Shown here: positions 45,928 to 60,000 of the stretch, piece after piece
Position numbering within the stretch: the stretch's first letter is position 1
Layout of the letters: each line of letters opens with the position of its first letter
DNA from: Antedon mediterranea
Lineage: Eukaryota; Echinodermata; Crinoidea; Comatulida; Antedonidae
Direction of reading: 5' to 3'
NCBI RefSeq assembly: GCF_964355755.1
Contig: NC_092673.1
Span: 29,829,001-29,889,000 of the forward strand
Length of the DNA stretch: 60,000 nt
The notes under the pieces: generated by a model
Database searches by the model: none
What the model saw: only the letters and a program-made list of their open reading frames with translations
Told to the model about the DNA's origin: nothing
Made by a program: the position numbers and the translations under genes

Positions 45928-46127
45928 GCGTGGTTCCCACTAGAACGCAACGCAGTGACGTATTGACGCAAAATTATGTATTGCGTAATCACAACCACCG
46001 ACGACGCAACAGTTCTGCAGAAATCGCAGGTTTGATTTCACGCAGGCGGGAGCAAACAAAATTATTGAAAGGGAATTTCTTACGTTGCGTAGTTTGCGTT
46101 ACGTTGTGTCGCTAGTGAGAACCAAGC
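45928..46127. mobile_element. Foldback MITE (TTCCCACTAG family) copy 2
   Basis: GCGTGGTTCCCACTAGAACG at the left and CTAGTGAGAACCAAGC at the right. Separated from copy 1 by TTTAA only. Confidence 0.75.
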
Positions 46128-47229
46128 TTAAATTGGCAACATCGAAATTAACTTAATGCGGCTCATATTTACAGATTTATTACAAATAAAAAATACATTC
46201 TAAATAAACTTTGCAATGTTTTATTTCACTTAAAATTACGGTGCATATTACGCCAATATACTTCTTAATGACATAAATATATTCTTTAAGCAGGCCTACA
46301 TCGTATACAAAATCTAGAAGTAATGTGCAATTTATCGAATTTTACCCCTACGTAAATTTATATATTATTACCTCAATTATATTTTGTCACAGATATTTGT
46401 GTGTGGGTGTGTGTGTTAGCAGGACAACGTAAAAACTAAAAAACGGATCTTTACCAAATTTCAATCACAGATAGATATGTGATTACGGAAGAATCAGTTC
46501 AATTTTGGAGGCAATCCGGACTAGGGTTCCAATTCTGGACCAAGGAGGCCAAATTGAAATATGAAAAGGCTCCGATTCAAAATTGTCCAATACATTATGG
46601 TTAATTTACTTTACGTAGTCCTTTAAAACAACATTATAAATGTGTTTCCTACTTATTAATTTTGATTTTAAAGTGTCGCACCAAAATGATAATAGAGTCC
46701 TAGTTACACTTTCAGTACTTGTTGCAGTCTGTCCTATCAACGATTTAGTGCTTACGCAAATAAGTATAAAGTACAAAAGTTATCATTCGCGAATCAACGT
46801 CACGCTATCCATTTTACCATACAGTTTGGACGTTTAGTGAAACCTTACTTTTATTTAAAAAATTGGTATTATTGTTTATCAAGAGAATAGTTTCTATGAC
46901 TACGGTGCATCATTTTAATTCGTTAAGAAAAAAGGGTTACGAACAGGTCCACGGTCATATTGATTCTTGATCTAAAATCAATTATTATAAGTTTAAAGTT
47001 TGTATTTTCTTAAGATGTATATTATTTATTTTACTATACATATCTTCATAATATTAAAAATATACAACTACGCTACTTCTATGAAATGTGTATTCTAGAA
47101 CATTTTCAGCGATTTCTGGTATTAAATTCTTGTTGAAAATATCATAGAGTACTAATGTGAAACATATCTAACACATTTTAATTTTAATAATAATACAGGA
47201 TTTACTACTTTAATTTTAGGCCTACAAAA
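46128..47229. other. Intergenic region between hexokinase copy A and the orphan ORF
   Basis: Presumably includes the hexokinase A 3' UTR (a possible AATAAA on the minus strand at 47040-47035). Nothing else is recognisable. Confidence 0.5.
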
Positions 47230-50725
<3,496 letters not shown>

Positions 50726-52290
50726 ATTGCAAAGTTCGATGATCACAGAGTCGAATTGTGTTGTATGTGTTTAGGGGCGTGGTTAAGTTCAGGGTCTAGA
50801 AAAAACATGGATGTATAACAAATTCAACTGTTATCATAACAATATCACACACTCGTATTATATTCAACTCGTATTCAATTTAACTAAAGTTGGACTTACC
50901 TTTTTCAAAATCACGGCTCGCGAGGATCAATATGAACTTAGCTGGGCCTTTAAATACTTAAGCATGGTGCCGGCGCGCTACACAAAAAGGAAGCGTGTAA
51001 ATTTTCGGCGATTTTGATTGGTCAAGCTCACGAGGAGGACTTTGTTTACTTTTTGCTGTCCACCAGTACTGGTCCACCAAGGCAAAGGGAAGTATGGGAC
51101 AACATGATAGTTTTAAGTAATCAAGCAAATAGGTTCTGGACGTGACAAAAAACAAGTTGATTTTTCTTACCGAGTGCCTTCAAGATTAACTAAAAGACTA
51201 CAGTGTAATATTCCATATTTTTATTATATTTACTGAATTTTTTATAAAGTTATACAGTTACAATGTTATGAATGTTACATTACTACTGTACTCCATGATT
51301 ACTAATAACTAAACAGGATTGAGAATTCCTGTAAAATGATATTAATAATATTCCTCAAAATGCATTTCAAGGCATTGATCTATATACAGTAAGTACAAAA
51401 TGCCTTAAGCTTGGTTCCCACTAGAGATGCATCGCAATGACGTAGACGCAACACAAGCGAGTTGACAAATGACAATTCAGATGATTAATCTCTTGTGATT
51501 GTGTTGCGTCTCTAGTGTGAACTAAACGTTATTACTGTCATATTTAAATATCCATTTGCAGCATCTAAGTTTGAATATCATGTATAAACTGGGCTTGTCA
51601 AAAATACAATCAAACTGTAGTTTAGTGTCACTGTAAGTCATAGAGCTGGTAACTTAGTAAGCTAGTAAAATGATTAAACGATTCCAAATCAATTATTACA
51701 AATATAAAGGTATAGACCTAATCATATCTAGTATATTATCTTTATTTAAAAAATTACATCAGAATTATTATATATATCTTCATAATATTAATAACTATAT
51801 TACTGCTATAAACAATCTATAACATTTTGTTCTTGAAGATGTTATAGAGTACAGTAGGTCAAACATAGAGGCAGTACCACTTATAAAGTGGTAAGGTGGT
51901 TGCAAGAAAAGGGAAGAATAAAAAGACAAGGCAACAGGGTTGTGAAAGACCTCTGTGAAAAATTGGTCAGATTAAAACCTTACCAACCGTGCTAATGGCT
52001 ACGGCCCTGAGAGGCCATGGTATAAGATATGTCATTAGAAATGACATTGATTTATTAAAGCATGTATGTACAAACTGACATTGAAATCTGTTCTATTCTA
52101 TTTCCCAAAAACCAATGATTATCAAAAACCTCTTTCCCCGCTAACTAACTTGAAATTGTATTACCTATACATTATCAACCTCTTGGTACCTATCACAAGT
52201 GATTTTGGGTAATCTAGGTTCTTCCACAACCTAAGTTAAATATAGGCTTTCCACTCTTTACTATAATATGATTTATATTTGGTGATAAAA
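50726..52290. other. Region between hexokinase genes: copy A promoter side and copy B 3' side
   Basis: Contains the copy A upstream region (GC-richer patch at 50960-51060), the foldback MITE at 51409-51527 and the presumed copy B 3' UTR. No further gene is seen. Confidence 0.5.
51409..51527. mobile_element. Foldback MITE (TTCCCACTAG family) copy 3
   Basis: GCTTGGTTCCCACTAGAGAT at the left and GCGTCTCTAGTGTGAACTAA at the right, between the two hexokinase genes. Confidence 0.65.
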
Positions 52291-55200
52291 TTACTTTTTG
52301 CGACTGGCAACAGCGGCCACGAGGGCAGCGCCCTTACCACTACCATCTTCAGATAACATAAAATTCACTTTCTTTTTTGGAGCTAATTTTTCAGCATAGA
52401 GAACCATATGATCATGGAACTTAGGATGTTTCTTGTACAACGAACCATCTGTTCCTACGGTGACTTCATCCCTGTTCATTTGATTGGCTACTGTGGCTAC
52501 ACCGGCTGCAGCCAGTTTAGCAGCACGAGACGAGACGGCCTGGCATACTAAGTTCGCAATCTGTAAATCTTGGTGGTTAGGTTTCAAATCCAGGCCTCTG
52601 AGTATTTCGTCTACTTTTGTTAAACTTTCACTTGTATCACTAAGAAACAAATAATATATTGTTAAATAGCCGTAGAATGAATAAATTGGGGAAAGATTTA
52701 GATAGCATAATTTAGATACAAAGTCACATGGGGCTACAAAAATGTCCGAGTTGAATATATTACTGAAATAACCAAAAAATAAAAAGCATCATCAAAAAAC
52801 ATCAAAACAAACAAAATCCAACATACGCTTCTATTTCTGACAGGAATCTTGTTTCAAATTTCCAAGGCTCTTTGATTGTATCTGACAAGCCGCCTCTAAA
52901 GACCATCTTATGGTCCGCTAGTTTCAGCAGCGCTTGCCGTGTTATCTCACCAAGGTACATTCCTGATATCATCTTCTCATACCTTTTGAAAGAAAATTGA
53001 TCATTACTAAATCCAATTTTAAGCATGTAAAACTATGATTCTCAACTTTATATACATATATATATATATATAAACTAAACATATATACTATATATATTTA
53101 TTTTTTTCCTGTTTTGTCATTCATTTTTTGTGTTTGTATCGTTCCTGTTCTTAAAGTGTTGAGGGCTCCATCGGCTGTTATGATGAGTCACCCTCATTAA
53201 ACAAAGTTTAATAAAAATAAATAAGTCTGCGTAAATTATTATTATCTGGGTATTTTTGTTTAACAAGAAGGTTGACTTTGGAGAGACACATGAACTAGCC
53301 TCAAAGTTCCAGGATTCCAGATCTAGCTAATAATTTGGACCTAATTCTGGCAATACTTAAACTGAATTGTAAACGTACAATTGTTTCCCTTTGTTTGGTG
53401 TCAATTTGTCCATTTCTTTATCAAAGTCAGTTCGTATATCATCTAGAACGCCATCGTCTCCAAACGCACCCCACTCCATATTGATGATTACCTGTCGCGG
53501 TTCCTTGTCATCGCCATCCCATAATTCAACATTGTCAAGGTTTTCCATATAACACGCATTAGTACCAGTACCTACGATAATATATCATTTTTAATACAAA
53601 AGAACTTTTTCATAACCAGTCTGGGTTTCCGAAAAAGAAATAATTTGGAAAGATAAACTGTATTGCCATTTGATAAATTAAAAAGGATGATGTAAAGTCG
53701 ACACATCTCAAACTTTCTTACATGCTAGTCCAATTTCTTATCATTGTTGAGTTGAGTGGCCGAGTGGTTATGGCGCTACAAACCATTGTAGCCTTAAAAT
53801 TGACCATAGTTCTGGTGGTTATATATATAAGTATATTCTCAGAATTTAAACTGGAGGCATTGTACACATCTGGCTTGTGTGTGTATTTTAAAGAACCCAG
53901 TGCATCTTTCGGAAAAGTCGTGTACTGGTCCATTGCAGACACTGTAATTTTTGGCAGGCGCACGCTACACTGTGGCTGATGTGGGATCATTGAGGGCCTA
54001 ATCCAAATTTCCACAATGTTGAGTATGAATAACATAATAAAACAAACAAAATTACACCATATCACTCTCTATAAATAAATAACTGTAAATTCACTAACCC
54101 AAAATCAATCCAATGTAGCAATTGGGGTTTGTGTAAGCACATGACATTAATGTTCCAACAGTGTCATTCACAACTGCAACAATATCCAACTCCACATTCT
54201 ACAATAAAGAAAAAGAGCTATTGAAGCAGATACTAAAAGCACATATGGATCTCGGTAAAATATTGCAGTAAGTAATTGCATTGTAGTAAGTGTTATTAAT
54301 TGGATAATGGCAGGTTGTGTTAGGTGAATTAACACAGCTTGGTAAATAAAAGTAAAAATTGCACACTACAAGGAACAACAACATTAACCTTTCAGTCATT
54401 TTTTAGTATCTATGTAGATAACACTTTAATTGCATAATCGGAACTCGCTTCAACCACAGGAAGCACAATCTAACAACAGGGCACTGAGCTTGCCTTGCCA
54501 AGATAGGAACTTGTAACAGTCCTTTGATATATGTCTGGCTGCAACAAATACCAACGGTACTGTACTATGTACATACGGTGCGTGCAGTGTACAGTATGTT
54601 AAGGGGTGTGGAACTGATCGTGTCGCAGCCACAGATCAACCCTTTGACCTAAGGAGCTTAGCATCCTGTTCTTTTAGAATGCCTTGTTTCAACATTTTTT
54701 CTCTAACATTAAATCATTTAAATTCTAGTAATTTGACTTTGTTTTCATTTGTTACCTGTTTGGCACAAGATTGTTGTAATAACTTAACAACATCTTGGTT
54801 CTCAACTCCAGAAGCTGAGAATCCTTTGGTCCATGTCACAAGGAATGCTGTAATACAATAACATTTATGTTATATATATCTCTTTCCAGCTATGCACATT
54901 TTTCTGGCTGTTTTATCATTGTCATTTTTTTTCAGTAATTTGCCTTTGGATTTATATCAATACGCTTCATCATCATTAGACATAGCGTATGCTAACATTT
55001 TGTGCTATTTATTCTTGTCATGGGCCGGGTGTGTCTCAAGTAAGTCTGTGTAATTTAATCAATCTGTATCATGTTACATTATCATTTATTAAAAAACTGA
55101 AATACAACAACAGCCAAAGGTTGAAACTAGTCTTCCAAAGCAGGACACAAAGGCCTACTGAAAATGAGGAAAGAAACAATAACAGCCTACTCTTATTTTA

Positions 55201-56947
55201 TAGTTTTAGTAATCTTTTAAATTGCTCAGATTTGACAAATGGAACGGTGGAATCACAGGTCTATGCTTTTCATTATATACTTGGAAAAACAGTGAACTTT
55301 GACCTCACAAGATGTGTCCAAAAAATAATTTGCACATGGCTACAAATAGTTTTCAAAAGTGTTTTCTAGTGCTTTGGCATATAGTGGTGGATCCGATTTT
55401 GAAATAGATAGGGTCTAGGGCCTAAAATGGTGAAATAAAGGGCTTAGCTATATTTGATGGGGGTCGGGCCAGCTGTCCCCCACCCCTGGATCCGCCCCTG
55501 AGTGTAATTAAAAGTCACTGATTTTAATTCTGAATTACCTGAAGTTAGTCCCTTCTGAGCACAAGGGAATGAAAATGTGAATCCAAGTGGTAGCTTTTCA
55601 CTGATACCCTTTTCTTTCTTGAAGTCACCAAGACAGGTGGCTATGTAATCAAACAGCTAAAAATACAGATATATCATTCATAATATTTGTACACATTTTT
55701 TCCAGTACTCTTCTAGGTACAGTACTGGTATGAAAAACTGTTTAATAATAAGAAAAAAGCAGTATATTGAAAATGCAAACAAAACAGAGTGGTAAACACA
55801 CAGAATTTAGTGCGAGTATAATATTTCAGAGGCTTAATTTCTACTGTGGAGAAAACAGGGGTAAGTAGGATTTTTATTTATCTCACCATGGACAAATAAC
55901 TATCAACAAAATTAATAAATAAATTCTGAGACTATATACCTGTTCTCCAGTGCCTGTCATGATTTCTTGAGAAAGAGCAAATACTTTGCTTTCTAACTTG
56001 ACATCACCATTGAGTAGCGTCACTAGTAGAACACGGAAATTACTACCACCCAGATCAAGAGCAAAGAAACGACCACTCTCTAAAAAAAAAATAAAAAAAT
56101 AAACAAATTTAATGCCAGACAATATCAGAACATTATTTTAAATCAGATGAGGGAATGTAGTACTAATAGTACTTGAGATGAATGAAACAAGTTAAAACAG
56201 TAAAGAGAGCTTGGCATCTAGAAGTTGGTGGTAGAAGAGTAAGAAGACAGTCACACTGGTGATGCCAGATACAGTATAGAGATACAATAATTTTGTAATA
56301 ATACCATATTATATCCTCTGGTACAATCCCATCCCCTAGAACACAAAATCGGGCTGACATTAGGGGGTGAGACTCTCCCTCTAGGTGCTGTATCTACGGA
56401 CAAAGGCAATGATGTTCTGCCACAATTTTCTGCTTTTCGCTCGTTAAGGTCCACTCCTTGATTGGTAAGCATGTCTTGTAAAAACTCATCTGAACTGGCT
56501 AGAGAAAGGCCAGCAGTACATCCAGACCAAAGTCATTACTGGGACTATACCCGGGAATATGTCTGTTTTGAAATCAGACATAAAGTAGGGAGTGGTATTA
56601 GACCTGAAGTGGCATTATACCCGAGGATATACGGTAATAATTTATTCATTGATATTGCGCAAATTCCATTGATATTTGTTCAAATGACGCACAAATACAA
56701 CGTAGAATGCAGCATTGAACAAATGACAGTCTAAATCATACAAATCAGTCAGAGGAGTAGATTTTAAGAATGAAATATCTGTACCTGAACCATTTGGAAT
56801 AGATCTGACATAGCTTGGAAACATTTTAACTTTTGCTGTAGGGTTCGTTGCAGCTCCTAGACCCTTTTCCATGTCACGTTGCAGCCGCTGCATAATATCT
56901 TTAAGGTTGTCATCACTCAGATGTAGAGATTCTAATAAAGAGTCAAC
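52291..56947 (-). CDS. Hexokinase, single-domain (copy B), first exon not placed
   Basis: Tandem paralogue of copy A with the same exon lengths: 56785-56947, 55940-56079, 55539-55656, 54756-54847, 54099-54198, 53379-53571, 52827-52982 and 52291-52639 (163, 140, 118, 92, 100, 193, 156 and 349 bp). It encodes [46 protein letters not shown], canonical [42 protein letters not shown] and [16 protein letters not shown], so all catalytic motifs are intact. Divergence from copy A is modest in the exons, implying recent duplication or gene conversion. The short start exon should lie at higher coordinates; an ATG directly abutting a GTAAAA donor at 59721-59719 is a weak candidate, or it lies beyond the window. 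A possible polyadenylation signal is tttatt at 52051-52056. Confidence 0.91.
53746..54050 (+). repeat. tRNA-derived SINE in hexokinase copy B intron 6
   Basis: Box A TGGCCGAGTGG at 53757-53767 with a degenerate box B about 55 bases on, then a body that includes AAAGAACCCAGTGCATCTTT and an A-rich tail near 54050. Confidence 0.5.
54899..54955 (+). repeat. Related dispersed element fragment with no complete 48-bp unit
   Basis: TTTCTGGCTGTTTTATCATT...CAGTAATTTGCCTTTGGATT, matching the flanks of the 20930-22327 array but lacking its core, in hexokinase copy B intron 4. Confidence 0.5.
55383..55500. mobile_element. Possible hAT-type MITE in hexokinase copy B intron 4
   Basis: The right end is the inverse of CAGGGGCGGATCCAGGGG, and the left end AGTGGTGGATCCGA is a decayed match. 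GGATCC near both ends is typical of a widespread animal hAT MITE type. Confidence 0.45.
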
Positions 56948-57134
56948 CTGAATATAGAGTACAATAGACAATGTTGTTAATATCATTGATGACTAATTAC
57001 AATCAGAATGGGCTCATGTCAGTTAATTATTTACAAAGGTAAGTTTGTTTTTATTATTATATTATAATTATTGTTCACTTTGGTAAATTTAAAATGTAGG
57101 TCATCATTTTATCTGGGTAAATAACTCTAACTTT

Positions 57135-57409
57135 CAGCTTTGTCTACACTGTCAAACTTTATATTACAAAAAAATGTGATGTGCCCATCATGATCACTAC
57201 CATATTTAAGCATATCACTACCATATTTAAGCATATCACTACCATATTTAAGCATATCACTACCATATTTAAGCATATCACTACCATATTTAAGCATATC
57301 ACTACCATATTTAAGCATATCACTACCATATTTAAGCATATCACTACCATATTTGAGCACATTATACTTTTTTTGTCAAACTAGCTTGATAGTGTAGACA
57401 GAGCTTTAA
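57135..57409. mobile_element. MITE family M copy 8 with internal 21-bp expansion
   Basis: Termini AGCTTTGTCTACACTGTCAA and GATAGTGTAGACAGAGCTTT. The interior CATATCACTACCATATTTAA unit (21 bp) is repeated about eight times at 57197-57356. It lies upstream of hexokinase copy B exon 2. Confidence 0.82.
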
Positions 57410-57791
57410 GTTAAGTCTGAACAGGCCCTATGTGATCTCTATACATTTGTACTTTTATTTGTCATGCTTTTAATTATGGGGTTGCATTATTCTAGCTGTT
57501 GTTTCGAACTATAAATACTACAGTAAAGAAACAGATGCCAATTCGCATGATAACTTGGAATGATAATACTCTCTGTATAGATAATATGTCAATGATGATT
57601 ATGATACAAGTGATCAAATAAAGCAATATGTAAATAAACGTAAAAAAAAAAACATTTACTGTACATTTTGAATCAATATTTTATGTCCTTAACCTAATAT
57701 TTTAATAAAAAGTACATCGCTCAGAGCTGAAAGTGGTAATCATATTCTATACTTAGAGCGACTCATTGAACAATAACATTTATTATAGTCT

Positions 57792-57905
57792 TAAGCTCTG
57801 TCTACACTATTAAACTAGTTTGACAAAAAAAGTGTGATGTGCCCGAATATGGTGGTAATATGCCCAAATAGTATGGTATAAATGGTAGTGATATGACAAC
57901 ATTAT
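57792..57905. mobile_element. MITE family M copy 9, truncated
   Basis: TAAGCTCTGTCTACACTATT and ACTAGTTTGACAAAAAAAGT at the left; the sequence diverges after GGTAGTGATATGAC. Confidence 0.65.
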
Positions 57906-59314
57906 TATTACATTTTTATTATTATTGTTGTAAATTGTATAGATAGCATTTTAATGTTGTTTTAGTAAAGTTTGATGTAGAACGCACCTTTACATCGAAG
58001 TGTGCCATTGTTACAAAAGTGTATGTTCAATAAATTATTATTTTATTATTACTTCTATTCATGTTCATTCAAGTGTTTCTGTGCTAACATTGATCCATAA
58101 ACATAAGTGAAAATATGGAGGTTGGATTTAGAAACAGTTAAGGAATTAATGAGCATGATAATGGAAATGTTATAATCTATATTAACATAATTGAATACTG
58201 GTAGATGTATGGTATCTTAATAGCAAAATACCTGTAAAACAAGGAATATGGTTTATGATTATGTACCAGGATGCAGAAAATACAATATCAAATAAAATAT
58301 TATATATTTACAGTAAAACATCAAACTTCATTTATGGAGGTATACCTCCATGCTTTATTCAAGTACTTAAAATATAAAAAAAATGAATAAAACAGTCTGC
58401 ATTTCAAAAAGTGAAAAATGTTATTAAAAATACACTGTCCAATAAATGAGATAAAGGCTATATTAACATCTGTTTTGTTGCATGAAACAGAAAGTAGCGC
58501 AGTTTTGGTAAAGCATGAAAGTTTTATAAATTTTAAAAACAACATCTTCAACAAGTGTGAATGTTTTCTTTTTAACATGGGCTTAGTCTAAAATATTGAC
58601 TTCCTGTTGTTTGGTGATGGAATAAAATGAATTGGATTGACAAAATGATTTTATATATGATTTTCCTCATTCCATTTGAGTAATACTGCCATAAATAAAT
58701 GAGAAAGCTGTCAAGAAATGTCAATTTTGAATGAATTTGAAAGCTAGCTTGAACTACTACCGAGAAATCGACACTCTGACTCCGATGGACCGGAAGGTTT
58801 GAAGACTTAGACCACTTCCCACCAATCATAACCCAGTCCTTTGCTTGCTGGAAAAAATTATTATTCAATTCAATCTTTTATTTCGGAATCTCTGGTCCAT
58901 AGAAAATAAAATTATGTATAACTTAATAAAAAATAAAAAAATGTACTAATTACTATACTACTCATCTCAGGATGGCATACCACCTGGAGAGCATCTTTGA
59001 CTTATATAAGATATTGTCTATAATTGTTGTTTTTGTTTGCATTTGTACACTATACACCTGTGCTATGTTTCACTATCTTCAGTTCTCATCTACCAATGGT
59101 ACTACGCCCAAAATGTGTCCAATGTCAACAAACATATTAAGATTAAATTATTTATAATAAAACAATCTAATAAAGAGACAATGGGCATAACAATGGTGGA
59201 CTAAATTGTCAAGGTCATGTTGCTACAAATATTTAAATTATTATATTAGTCAAAGATTATTATCTTATCAGAAATTGATTTTATCTCCTGTATTGTAGAT
59301 TAATTGTCAATTGT

Positions 59315-59609
59315 ATGACCCACTATACGGCCCCTGAGAGAGGTGCATCATGGGTGCGTCAATTACAAATAATTACTGACGCAGGGGTGCGTCAAAAAAC
59401 CTAGAAGTTACGTCACATCAATGAACGATGATGTGTCAATGTCCATCACTTTACCACAAAAAATATCATAAAAAACATGGTCACAGTGCATCAAAATGGG
59501 TGCGTCATGGTCACATTTTTTAAGCACAGGTGCGTCATGGTATTCATAAGGTATGACGCACATCGGACAAATGACGCACCTCTCCCGGGGGTGGTATAGT
59601 GTGGGTCAT
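59315..59609. mobile_element. MITE with ATGACCCA termini upstream of hexokinase copy B
   Basis: ATGACCCACTATAC...GAGAGAGGTGC at the left mirrors GACGCACCTCTCCC...GTATAGTGTGGGTCAT at the right (295 bp). CAATTG lies one base outside each end. The interior is rich in TGCGTCA/TGACGCA. Confidence 0.7.
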
Positions 59610-60000
59610 GCAATTGACTAGTGCATAATTTGAAGGTATTTTAATGTATACTGTTAATTTTTTTCAGTGCTAAAGCATTGATTTCCAAAGTCTATATTTT
59701 CAAAGTCTCGACTTTTACCATGCGACACAGATTATAATTTTTTAATCAATCAATGTAATGGTAAACTGAGAGCAGGTTATAGCTTCTCTCTAATAACAAT
59801 TTAGGTAGCTAGGCTTATAACTTCCCATTGACCAAAAACAGGCTTTTTATTTCCTCCAAGCTACAAACAAACCTCTACTACCACGTCACGTCTGTCCACA
59901 TGCTCTGTCCATGGAGGTATAAAAATACAATTAAAAAATATATATTTTTATACCTCCATGCTCTGTCGTCAAATTTGTATTTTGCACATTAAAATACAAC

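Noticed and set aside
57127-57384. ORFs of repeated MLKYGSD or ITTIFKH units
   Set aside because: Translation of the 21-bp expansion inside a MITE.
58572-58868. 98-codon minus ORF as a possible hexokinase B first exon
   Set aside because: No phase-0 donor, and no similarity to the short copy A start exon.

Overview
This is animal (metazoan) nuclear DNA: AT-rich, with small phase-consistent exons, GT-AG introns and many dispersed repeats. The gene content (DOCK-family Rac activator, single-domain hexokinases), a GIY-YIG Penelope-like element, 5S- and tRNA-derived SINEs and islands rich in AGGCCTAGG words fit a marine deuterostome invertebrate. An echinoderm is my best guess, but the sequence alone does not prove it. 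All cellular genes read on the minus strand; the Penelope-like element reads on the plus strand.

Layout. (1) 1-43100, minus: a DOCK1/2/5-class gene rebuilt as 36 exons from the ATG at 43100 to an exon cut by the window edge at 1-29. It encodes about 1375 residues: SH3, helical region, DHR-1 (C2) domain, armadillo-like region and the start of the DHR-2 Rac-GEF domain. Exon phases agree at every junction, but exon 24 carries a 2-bp CA excess that breaks the frame. (2) Its introns hold most of the mobile DNA: a full-length Penelope-like element in intron 1 (39008-42121), a nested transposon-in-transposon-in-SINE in intron 2, a 2.5-kb inverted-repeat element and a 48-bp x 29 minisatellite in introns 4 and 5, and seven copies of one short MITE family. 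(3) 43526-45013, minus: an intronless 495-codon ORF of unknown function with about 20 tandem 7-residue repeats. (4) 47230-50725 and 52291-56947, minus: two tandem single-domain hexokinase genes with identical exon structure. The upstream one is complete (445 residues); the other lacks a confidently placed first exon.

Most notable: two unrelated minisatellites in the DOCK gene each begin inside an exon's 3' end and carry tandem copies of that exon's 5' splice site into the intron (exon 11 at 15392-16180; exon 6 at 18121-19090). Other points of interest are hammerhead-ribozyme-like cores, the repeat-protein orphan, a perfect 41-bp-arm hairpin and glucokinase-like versus hexokinase-like phosphate-loop residues in the paralogous hexokinases.

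Splice sites and protein families were assigned by eye from splice consensus, reading phase and recalled family motifs. Nothing was checked against transcripts or databases.
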